7,044 nucleotides of DNA from Opitutales bacterium (GTDB lineage Bacteria > Verrucomicrobiota > Verrucomicrobiia > Opitutales > Intestinicryptomonadaceae), in contig JAFXRX010000207.1 of NCBI GenBank assembly GCA_017526045.1, positions 1-7,044 of the forward strand, written 5' to 3'. Of this stretch, positions 1 through 5,458 are shown piece by piece (position 1 is the stretch's first letter; the number at the start of each line of letters is the position of its first letter). Under the pieces are notes generated by a model. The model saw nothing but the letters and a program-made list of their open reading frames with translations. It did no database searches and was not told where the DNA came from. The position numbers were made by a program, and so were the translations under genes.

Positions 1-67
1 CAAGGCGCAGAGCCGCCGCCCTGCCTATGCCCCTGCTTGAACCAGTTATGAGTATGCGTTTATCCAT
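1..67 (-). CDS. 3-oxoacyl-ACP reductase, FabG/ApeQ-like SDR (partial, N-terminus only)
   Basis: Only the first 22 codons lie in the window; the gene continues past position 1. The peptide contains TGSSRGIGRAAALRL, the glycine-rich TGxxxGIG NAD(P)-binding motif of classical short-chain dehydrogenases, placed right at the N-terminus as in FabG. The ATG (67-65) lies inside the last codons of the upstream dehydratase, giving an 8-bp overlap (60-67), so translation is probably coupled; no Shine-Dalgarno sequence is visible upstream. By family knowledge such enzymes reduce 3-ketoacyl-ACP to 3-hydroxyacyl-ACP with NADPH. The position after a ketosynthase and a hotdog dehydratase matches ApeQ of aryl polyene clusters. 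The Rossmann motif is seen directly; the acyl-ACP substrate and the ApeQ role are inferred from neighbours. The catalytic Ser-Tyr-Lys lies outside the window. Confidence 0.85.
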   Translation of the reverse strand, partial: MDKRILITGSSRGIGRAAALRL

Positions 68-521
68 TGTTTTGGTTTATGTATTTTAAAGGGTCATTGG
101 GCTTGAAGGCGTTGACTGTCGCGCTCGCGCACAGGTTTTTGTTTTCGTCGAAAATCGCGCAGTCAAACGACGCCATTTCGGAGTCGAAGAAAACTTTTTT
201 TGCCTCGACCAAATAGGTTTTGCCCTCGCAAAAAACCGGAACGTTCAGCTGCATTTTGCGCGTGCCGAGCACAAAGCCGATTTCCTGCTTGAAATTCGGG
301 TCGCGCGCCTTCCCCCAAAGCCCGACGAAAACTCCTATTGCCTGCGCCATGTATTCGAGCGCGAAATGCGCCGCAACCCCGTTTAAATCCTCTTCGAACA
401 AGACGTCGTTTTTGCCAACGGTAAAGCGCGCGCTTGCGGAAGAATTCTCCATGTCTAATTCGCCAACCTCATTTAAAACGACCATCGGCTTTGCGTGCGG
501 CAAAAGTTCTTCGATTTCCAT
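60..521 (-). CDS. ApeP-like 3-hydroxyacyl-ACP dehydratase (hotdog fold)
   Basis: A 153-residue single-domain protein, the usual size for this family. It opens with LLPHAKPMVVLNEV (residues 6-19), the 'LPH.xPM.lLd' start typical of the predicted 3-hydroxyacyl-ACP dehydratases found in aryl polyene clusters (ApeP). The central hotdog helix is HFALEYMAQAIGVF (52-65), with E56 in the position of the FabA/FabZ catalytic glutamate and the conserved MAQ after it. GFVLGTRKMQLNVPVF (82-97) fits the following strands. The FabZ HFPGxPxxPG motif is absent; H9 and H52 are the only nearby histidines. The expected role is to remove water from 3-hydroxyacyl-ACP in the cytoplasm to give a double bond that is kept during polyene building. 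It begins 2 bp after the ketosynthase stop with a strong Shine-Dalgarno, and overlaps the ketoreductase by 8 bp. Family assignment is good; pathway role is inferred. Confidence 0.82.
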   Translation of the reverse strand: MEIEELLPHAKPMVVLNEVGELDMENSSASARFTVGKNDVLFEEDLNGVAAHFALEYMAQAIGVFVGLWGKARDPNFKQEIGFVLGTRKMQLNVPVFCEGKTYLVEAKKVFFDSEMASFDCAIFDENKNLCASATVNAFKPNDPLKYINQNNG

Positions 522-523
522 TT

Positions 524-1687
524 CTACCCCTCCAAAATTACCGACGCGTTGCTGCCGCCGAAGGCGAACGAATTGCTAAGCGCGCATTTTACGCGCGCGC
601 TGAGTCCGCCGCCTGCAAGGTTTATGCGCGGCAGATTTTCGTCGTACTGCCCGTCGTAAACGTGCTCGATAATCGCGCGTTTTTCGTTCATATCCGACAT
701 CATAAGATAGCAAAGACCCGCCTCGATTGCGCCCGCGGCTCCGAGCGTATGCCCCGTCATGGGCTTTGTCGAGGAGCATAAAACATCGCCGCCCAAGACC
801 TGCCAAACCGCTTTCGCCTCCATAGAATCATTGAAAGCCGTTCCCGTGCCGTGCAGGTTTACGTATTGAATGTCGGAGGGCTTAAAGCCCGAATTTGCCA
901 AAGCCGCGCGCATTGAAAGCATCGCGCCCTCGCCGCTTGGGTCGGGAGTTGTGGCGTGGTAGGCGTCGGAGCTTTCGCCGACGCCCGCAAGATTTATGGC
1001 GGCGGGCTCTTTTTGCATTAAAAATATCGCGGCTCCCTCGCCTATGTTTATGCCCGAGCGGTTTTTACTCATCGGGTTTGTAAGAGACTTGCTTATCGCG
1101 CCGAGAGAATAAAAGCCGTTGACTACAAAATTGCAAATGCTGTCCGCGCCCCCGCAAATAACGGCGTCGCAAACCCCCGATTGCAGAAGATTTTGCGCGG
1201 AGGCAAACGCCTTTGCCGAAGACGAGCAGGCTGTGGAAATCACGTAGCTTGGGGCTGACAGATTAAAATATCCCGCTATAAATTCCGCAACATTGCCGAG
1301 CTCCCCGTGGAATGCCGAAGGTCTTTTTTGCGAGTTTTGCATTGTATAAAGAAAATGCTCGCGCTGAAATTCGCGCATGCCCGTGTTGCTCGAGCCTAAA
1401 ACAACTCCGACCCTGCCCGCACCGTATTTTGAAATCGCCCCGCGTATTTTATCCTCTATTTGCAAGGCGGCGGCGAGCGCGAGGGCGTTGCACCTGGTGT
1501 TGTGGCGCGAATTTTCAATTTGCGGCAATTCGAAATCCGCAACCCCCAAAAAAGTCTCGGAATTTGCAATGACATCCCCCGACTTTTGCATTCCGCGCAC
1601 TGAGGAGGCCAAGGCGTTTTTCAAAACCTCCGCCTTGCCGCAGCCGAGAGCGCAAACAATGCCCAAATCTGAAAGCCCGAATTTCAT
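524..1687 (-). CDS. Beta-ketoacyl-ACP synthase (KAS I/II type, ApeO-like)
   Basis: A 387-residue thiolase-fold condensing enzyme. The Cys-His-His triad is complete: C154 in STACSSSAKAF, H279 in NLHGTGTAFNDSMEAKA, and H313 in KPMTGHTLGAAGAIEA with K308 just before it. The C-terminal glycine-rich SFAFGGSNASV (373-383) is also present. It is somewhat shorter than FabF (about 410 residues) and starts abruptly with LSDLGIVCALG, as ApeO-like synthases do. By family knowledge it performs decarboxylative Claisen condensation of malonyl-ACP with an acyl-ACP. It is first of a ketosynthase-dehydratase-reductase cassette in the ApeO-P-Q order. The ATG at 1687 suits the family N-terminus but has no Shine-Dalgarno; a T-rich tract precedes it, and the tRNA-Arg 3' end is only 31 bp upstream. 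A secondary FabF/FabB of ordinary fatty acid synthesis is the alternative, less likely given the neighbours. Confidence 0.88.
   Translation of the reverse strand: MKFGLSDLGIVCALGCGKAEVLKNALASSVRGMQKSGDVIANSETFLGVADFELPQIENSRHNTRCNALALAAALQIEDKIRGAISKYGAGRVGVVLGSSNTGMREFQREHFLYTMQNSQKRPSAFHGELGNVAEFIAGYFNLSAPSYVISTACSSSAKAFASAQNLLQSGVCDAVICGGADSICNFVVNGFYSLGAISKSLTNPMSKNRSGINIGEGAAIFLMQKEPAAINLAGVGESSDAYHATTPDPSGEGAMLSMRAALANSGFKPSDIQYVNLHGTGTAFNDSMEAKAVWQVLGGDVLCSSTKPMTGHTLGAAGAIEAGLCYLMMSDMNEKRAIIEHVYDGQYDENLPRINLAGGGLSARVKCALSNSFAFGGSNASVILEG
527..533 (-). promoter_or_regulatory. Strong Shine-Dalgarno for the ApeP-like dehydratase
   Basis: On the minus strand GGAGGGG lies 5 nt before the ATG at 521-519, within the last codons of the ketosynthase gene; measured from the GGAGG core the spacing is 7 nt. 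It is the clearest ribosome binding site in the window and supports both this start and co-translation on one mRNA. Its presence is notable because most other starts here have none. Confidence 0.8.
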
Positions 1688-1718
1688 AAAAAATAAAAAA
1701 ATGCGCTTTTCAAAAAAA
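1688..1718 (-). terminator. T-rich tRNA trailer, possible terminator and ketosynthase leader
   Basis: This 31-bp spacer between the tRNA discriminator and the ketosynthase ATG contains three T runs on the minus strand (7, 7 and 6 residues) around a short GCGC. The first run directly follows the stable GC-rich acceptor helix, which resembles an intrinsic terminator. If it terminates efficiently, the downstream cassette would need a promoter inside the tRNA or the 3' end of hom; if not, the cassette is read from upstream. No Shine-Dalgarno sequence is present. Confidence 0.35.
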
Positions 1719-1800
1719 CGCCCCCATTGGGAGTCGAACCCAAATTAAAGGCTCCGGAAACCTTCGTTCTATCCATTGAACTATGGGGGCTTTTTGAAAA
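1707..1800 (-). repeat. 10-bp inverted repeat flanking the tRNA-Arg (leader-trailer pairing)
   Basis: The minus-strand leader TTTTCAAAAA (1800-1791) is perfectly complementary to the trailer TTTTTGAAAA (1716-1707). The leader arm abuts the acceptor stem; the trailer arm is set off from it by 3 nt (1719-1717, including the discriminator). The precursor RNA could thus extend its acceptor stem by 10 more pairs after a small bulge. The trailer begins with seven T residues, so the same element may act as a terminator, with the acceptor helix as the GC-rich stem. The pairing is seen directly; any role in processing or termination is inferred. A/T richness makes chance possible. Confidence 0.5.
1719..1790 (-). 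tRNA. tRNA-Arg (anticodon CCG)
   Basis: The minus strand folds as a full cloverleaf of 72 nt including the discriminator. The acceptor stem is GCCCCCA/TGGGGGC (7 perfect pairs). The D-stem is GTTC/GAAC with loop AATGGATA (G18-G19, and an A20 that is an arginine identity element in E. coli). The anticodon stem is AAGGT/GCCTT with loop TTCCGGA, so the anticodon is CCG, reading CGG. The variable loop has 4 nt. The T-stem is TTGGG/CCCAA with loop TTCGACT. The discriminator is G (1719) and CCA is not encoded, so it must be added after transcription. The gene starts 11 bp after the hom stop codon and ends 31 bp before the ketosynthase ATG. With no room for its own upstream promoter other than inside hom, it is probably processed from the serA-plsY-hom transcript or driven from within hom. 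Confidence 0.95.
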
Positions 1801-1801
1801 T

Positions 1802-3109
1802 TTAAGCCTGCGTGTCCTCAAATATGCGCAGGACAAAAGGCTTTTCCAAAACCTGCTCCGACTCTTCCAGAGCCTTGCAGGCCTCGCGTATTGCAAATTC
1901 GCTCGTCTTGTGCGTTGTAAGGATGAGCCAAGCCTCGTTTGCGTTGACGTGCCTCTTCTGCTCCAAAAGCTCTATCGAAACTTTTTGCGAGGCGAAAATC
2001 GAGGCGATTTTTGCGAGAGTGCCCGTCTCGTCCTTCACCGAAAGGCGCATGTAAAAAGAGCTTTCGATGTCTTTTAAGGGCATCATTTCAACGCCGTTTG
2101 AAGCGTGGCATGACACGTATTTTGCGTTCGAATTCAAAGCCCTGAACGCGTCGGCGATGTCGGAAATCACCGCGCTTGCGGTAGCGTTCTGCCCCGCGCC
2201 CCTGCCGATGTGGACGGTGCGCCCGACCAGGTCGCCCTCGAGCGCGACGGCGTTAAAGACCTCGTTTACGTTCGCCACGACGTCGCTTAGCGGCAGCAGC
2301 GCGGGATACACCGCGACGGAAATTTTGCCGGTTTCACTGTCGCGCTTAATCGACGCCAAAAGCTTTATGCGGCAGCCGAATTCGCGCGCCCAGAGCATGT
2401 CCTCCAAGCGGATTTCGCGTATGCCGTTTACAATCATCTCGGAAAGCTTAACCCACCTGCCGTGCGCAAGGTAGGCAAGCACCGCCGCCTTGTGCGCGGA
2501 GTCGATGCCGTCGATGTCGAGCGACTCGTCGGCCTCGACATATCCGAGCCTGCGGGCGTCTTCGAGGACGGCTTCGTAGGTTGCGTTCTCGCGCTCCATG
2601 CGCGTTAAAATGTAGTTGCAAGTGCCGTTTAGAATGCCGTAGATGAGCGAGAAACGATTGGCGACAAGCCCCTCGCGCAAAGATTTTATTATGGGTATTC
2701 CGCCCGCGACGCTCGCTTCGAAAAATATCTGCGATTTCGGATTTTTTTCAAGCAGCGCAAAGAGCTCCGCGCCCTTTTCGCAAAGCATGGCCTTGTTTGC
2801 GGTGATGACAATCTTGCCGTTTTCAACCGCCTTTTTGACGAGCTTAAACGCCGTCTCGACGCCGCCCATGAGCTCGCAGACGACGTCGATTTCGGGGTTT
2901 GAAACGACATCTTCGGGGTTTTCGGTAAGACGCTCGGGCGCGATTTCAACGCCGCGCTTTTTTGCCGCGGAGCGCACGCACGCGACTGAAAGCTCGTAGT
3001 CCGCGCCGAGCCTGCGCGACATCTCGGCGTGGTTGTTTGCAAGATGCCTCCACACTCCCTGCGCGACAGTGCCCATCCCCAAAAATCCGATTTTGTATTT
3101 CGACTTCAT
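1802..3109 (-). CDS. hom: Homoserine dehydrogenase with C-terminal ACT domain
   Basis: A 435-residue enzyme, normal for monofunctional homoserine dehydrogenase. It reduces aspartate-4-semialdehyde to homoserine, the branch to threonine and methionine. The N-terminal NAD(P)-binding motif is GFLGMGTVAQG (8-18). TANKAM gives K106, and GILNGTCNYIL (158-168) is the family signature. GYVEADESLDIDGIDSAHK supplies E192, D198, D203 and K207, matching catalytic and substrate-binding residues of the yeast enzyme. Residues about 352-430 form an ACT domain (SFYMRLSVKDETGTLAKIASIF), so feedback by an amino acid such as threonine is likely. The frame is open 27 codons further upstream, but the chosen ATG gives the Rossmann strand at residues 5-11 and a 4-bp ATGA overlap with plsY (3106-3109). 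A weak GGAG lies 11 nt upstream. No aspartokinase is fused or adjacent. Confidence 0.95.
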   Translation of the reverse strand: MKSKYKIGFLGMGTVAQGVWRHLANNHAEMSRRLGADYELSVACVRSAAKKRGVEIAPERLTENPEDVVSNPEIDVVCELMGGVETAFKLVKKAVENGKIVITANKAMLCEKGAELFALLEKNPKSQIFFEASVAGGIPIIKSLREGLVANRFSLIYGILNGTCNYILTRMERENATYEAVLEDARRLGYVEADESLDIDGIDSAHKAAVLAYLAHGRWVKLSEMIVNGIREIRLEDMLWAREFGCRIKLLASIKRDSETGKISVAVYPALLPLSDVVANVNEVFNAVALEGDLVGRTVHIGRGAGQNATASAVISDIADAFRALNSNAKYVSCHASNGVEMMPLKDIESSFYMRLSVKDETGTLAKIASIFASQKVSIELLEQKRHVNANEAWLILTTHKTSEFAIREACKALEESEQVLEKPFVLRIFEDTQA

Positions 3110-3717
3110 TTGAACCTGTTCTCCGTGCCGTTTATGAGCCTTTGAATGTTTGATTTGTGCTTGTATATGACAACGACTGCCAAAAAGCACGCCAATACCG
3201 TCTGCACCGAATTAAATCCGTACAAAAACGGCGACGAAAGCGGCAGGCTTGCCGCCATCAAAATCGACGCCACCGAAACGTACTTTGTTGAGTAGAATGC
3301 GGCGACCCAAATTACAAGGCCAATCAAAATCGCAGCCCACATGAAAGCCGCAAGCCCGCCGATTGTTACGGAAACGCCCTTGCCGCCCCTGAACTTTGTG
3401 AAAATCGGGTACATGTGCCCGACTATCGCCGCCAAAAGCCCCACAACGCAAAGCGTTTGCACGCCGCCAAACCCCGCGCCGAGCATATTCGCCCAAACGG
3501 GCAGAATTGCAGCCAAAAAGCCCTTTAGCGCGTCGAGGCAAAAGCAGAGATTACCCGCGGTTTTGCCGCAGGCTCTCTTTACGTTTGTCGCGCCCGGGTT
3601 GCCGCTTCCGTACGAGAAGATGTCGACGCCCTTCGAGCGCGCAATAATTACGGCAAACGGAATAGCCCCCAAGAGATACCCCGCTGTGCCGAAAATTATG
3701 GCGTGAATTATGTTCAT
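3106..3717 (-). CDS. plsY: Glycerol-3-phosphate acyltransferase PlsY
   Basis: A 203-residue polytopic membrane protein, typical of PlsY, which transfers the acyl group from acyl phosphate to sn-glycerol-3-phosphate to make lysophosphatidic acid in the inner membrane. All three family motifs are present: SGNPGATNVKR (38-48), GHMYPIFTKFRGGKGVS (100-116), and HKSNIQRLINGTE (187-199, with H187, N190 and E199). Hydrophobic segments lie roughly at 4-25, 55-78, 86-105, 118-142, 147-165 and 168-185. The gene begins 5 bp after the serA stop, without an obvious Shine-Dalgarno, and its TGA overlaps the hom ATG. The partner PlsX (acyl phosphate synthesis) is not in the window. Sitting between two amino acid genes, it is probably translated from the serA message. 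Confidence 0.96.
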   Translation of the reverse strand: MNIIHAIIFGTAGYLLGAIPFAVIIARSKGVDIFSYGSGNPGATNVKRACGKTAGNLCFCLDALKGFLAAILPVWANMLGAGFGGVQTLCVVGLLAAIVGHMYPIFTKFRGGKGVSVTIGGLAAFMWAAILIGLVIWVAAFYSTKYVSVASILMAASLPLSSPFLYGFNSVQTVLACFLAVVVIYKHKSNIQRLINGTENRFK

Positions 3718-3722
3718 TTAAG

Positions 3723-5318
3723 CTATGAGAAATCGACAACCCTGACCTTGTCGACGGAGTCGAGCTTTTCGATTTGCCCGACAACTTCGGCGGCGGGGTG
3801 CTCGTCGAGCTCGTAAACGCTCAAAGCCTCGTCCGCGCCGATGCGGCTTACGGTCATGTTTGCGATGTTGTAGTTTTTGTTGCCCAAAATCGCGGCGATT
3901 TGCGCAACCATGCCTGGCTTGTCCTTGTTGGTCAAAAGCAAAACGGAATTCTTCGCGCAAATTTCGACGTCTGTGCCGTCGATTTTTACGACGCGCGGCG
4001 AAAGCCCCTTGCCCATTACAGTTCCCGCGACAGAGCGCACTTCGCCCTTCTCGCAGACCGACTCAACCAAGACGAGCTCCGAATAGTCGGCGTCGGCGGA
4101 AGAGTTTACCGCTTCGAATTCGATGCCGAGGTGCTTCAATTTGCTGGGCGCGTTGACGTCGTTTGCGTTGTCGCAGACGAGCTTCAAATAGCCCTTTTGC
4201 AGGGCGAGCATCAAAAGCTTGTTGTCGAGCTGGCTGAGCTTGCCGTAGAAAGTAACCTTCAATTTCTGCACCTTGTCCGCCGAAATTTGCTGGATGAGAG
4301 TGCCCAATTTTTCGCAGAGGCCAACGTATGGCTTTACCGCCGCCAAAGTTTCCGCGTTGACGCTCGGGGCGTTTATCGCGTTGCGGATTACGCCGTCTTT
4401 AACGGCCGCCGCGATGAGCTCGGCAACTTCGATGCCGCAGGCTTCCTGAGCCTCTTTTGTGGACGCGCCCAAGTGCGGCGTGAACACGACGTTCGGGAAT
4501 TCGCGCAGGGGGCTGTCTTTTGCAAAGGGCTCGGATTCGTAAACGTCCAAGCCCGCAGCCGCGACCTTGCCCGACTTCAAAGCCTCGACAAGGGCGGTTT
4601 CCTTTATGATGCCGCCGCGGGCGCAGTTGAATACGCGCACGCCCTTTTTCATCATTTCAAAAGCCTTTTCGTCGACCATGTATTTTGTGGCGGGCGTAAG
4701 GGGCATGTGCACAGTGATGTAGTCTGCGCGCGGCCAGCCGTCTTCGAGCTTGGAAATGAGCTCGACGCCCATGCTCTTTGCGCGGGCTTCGGTAAGGAAG
4801 GGGTCGTAAGCCAAAACGGTCATCTGGAAGGCCTGCGCCCTCTTTGCGATTTCGGAGCCTATTCTGCCCATGCCCAAGATGAGCAGGGTTTTGTGGAAGA
4901 GCTCGCTGCCCTTGAAAGTTTTTCTGTCCCACTTGCCCTCGCGGATTGAATTGTTCGCCTGGACAATCGGGCGGGTGCCGCACATGATGTGGGTGAATGT
5001 AAGCTCGGCGGTAGCGATTGTGTTGCCCGTCGGGGTGTTCATGACAACGACGCCCTTGTCTGTCGCCGAGGGGATGTCGATATTGTCGACGCCGACGCCC
5101 GCGCGGCCGACAGCCTTCAATTTCTTTGCGCAAGCCAGAACGTCGGCTGTAATTTTGGTTTCGGAGCGGACAATGACGCCTTCTGCGTCCGCGATTAGCT
5201 CCTTGACCTGTTCGGGTGTCGAGCCGTAGGCTTCGACTACGTCCAAGCCCTGCTGTTTAAGTAATTCCACACCTTTTGGGGATATGGGATCTGCTACGAG
5301 TATTTTTGCTTTTTTCAT
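3723..5318 (-). CDS. serA: D-3-phosphoglycerate dehydrogenase, long form with ACT domain
   Basis: A 531-residue protein of the long SerA type. It oxidises 3-phosphoglycerate to 3-phosphohydroxypyruvate with NAD+, the first step of serine synthesis. GRAGVGVDNID (71-81) is the family signature. The NAD-binding loop is LGMGRIG (148-154). The catalytic residues are R234 (NCARGG), E263 (ESEP) and H282 (PHLGAST). Residues about 320-450 fit the intervening (ASB-type) domain of the long form, and 458-531 form an ACT domain (VLLLTNKDKPGMVAQIAAIL), suggesting serine feedback. The frame is open 40 codons further upstream, but MKKAKILVADPIS at 5318 is the normal family start; the extension would cover the candidate promoter. 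No Shine-Dalgarno sequence precedes it. It heads the serA-plsY-hom unit. Confidence 0.96.
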   Translation of the reverse strand: MKKAKILVADPISPKGVELLKQQGLDVVEAYGSTPEQVKELIADAEGVIVRSETKITADVLACAKKLKAVGRAGVGVDNIDIPSATDKGVVVMNTPTGNTIATAELTFTHIMCGTRPIVQANNSIREGKWDRKTFKGSELFHKTLLILGMGRIGSEIAKRAQAFQMTVLAYDPFLTEARAKSMGVELISKLEDGWPRADYITVHMPLTPATKYMVDEKAFEMMKKGVRVFNCARGGIIKETALVEALKSGKVAAAGLDVYESEPFAKDSPLREFPNVVFTPHLGASTKEAQEACGIEVAELIAAAVKDGVIRNAINAPSVNAETLAAVKPYVGLCEKLGTLIQQISADKVQKLKVTFYGKLSQLDNKLLMLALQKGYLKLVCDNANDVNAPSKLKHLGIEFEAVNSSADADYSELVLVESVCEKGEVRSVAGTVMGKGLSPRVVKIDGTDVEICAKNSVLLLTNKDKPGMVAQIAAILGNKNYNIANMTVSRIGADEALSVYELDEHPAAEVVGQIEKLDSVDKVRVVDFS

Positions 5319-5327
5319 ATTTTTTGC

Positions 5328-5361
5328 AACAATCGTGGGACTGTTTTCCAACCCGATTGTT
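5328..5361 (-). promoter_or_regulatory. Inverted repeat in the serA 5' leader (hairpin or operator)
   Basis: On the minus strand AACAATCG (5361-5354) and CGATTGTT (5335-5328) form perfect 8-bp arms around an 18-nt centre, ending 9 nt before the serA ATG. If the candidate promoter upstream is right, transcription would start at about 5361, so the dyad would sit at the very 5' end of the mRNA. It could be an operator near +1, a 5'-stabilising hairpin, or a structure affecting translation. The dyad is seen directly; the function is not known. Confidence 0.45.
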
Positions 5362-5367
5362 AAGATA

Positions 5368-5398
5368 AAAATAATGGCAGAGCCCCGCAATAAGTCAA
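5368..5398 (-). promoter_or_regulatory. Candidate sigma-70-type promoter for serA-plsY-hom
   Basis: The minus strand has TTGACT (5398-5393), five of six matches to the -35 consensus. An A/T-rich block follows that offers TATTTT (5373-5368, 19-bp spacing) or ATTATT (5375-5370, 17-bp spacing) as a -10. Neither -10 is strong. The location in the only sizeable gap of the window, about 75-80 bp upstream of the serA ATG, supports the idea that the three-gene unit starts here. Confidence 0.4.
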
Positions 5399-5420
5399 GA
5401 GATAAACCTATTTTAACTTC

Positions 5421-5458
5421 CCCTGCAAAAACCCGCAAAAACTAAACCTCGATCGAGG
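5421..5458 (-). terminator. Possible weak terminator at the end of the nuclease gene
   Basis: A perfect 12-bp palindrome, CCTCGATCGAGG (5447-5458), overlaps the last sense codons. On the minus strand it is followed by TTTAGTTTTT and a second T5 run. The stem would be only four pairs (CCTC/GAGG) with a GATC loop, so as an intrinsic terminator it is weak. Its location just before the candidate serA promoter fits a transcription boundary. Confidence 0.3.

Noticed and set aside
1684..1896. Small minus-strand frame of 70 codons over the tRNA
   Set aside because: It runs through the tRNA gene and the end of hom in another frame; no support as a protein.
3110..3190. N-terminal extension of homoserine dehydrogenase by 27 codons
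   Set aside because: It would overlap plsY by over 80 bp and add a basic tail before the Rossmann motif that the family does not have; the ATGA overlap start is better.
3774..4949. Long open frame (391 codons) on the plus strand opposite serA
   Set aside because: SerA on the minus strand has every family motif; the plus-strand translation shows no recognisable domain and is what strongly biased codon use produces on the opposite strand.
5319..5438. 40-codon N-terminal extension of SerA
   Set aside because: It would place the candidate promoter and dyad in coding sequence; the family begins at the KILVAD strand, so the ATG at 5318 is preferred.
5319..5441. Amino-acid-binding riboswitch or T-box upstream of serA
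   Set aside because: The gap is only 123 bp, with a predicted leader of about 43 nt, too short for a T-box or known amino acid riboswitch; no T-box consensus was seen.
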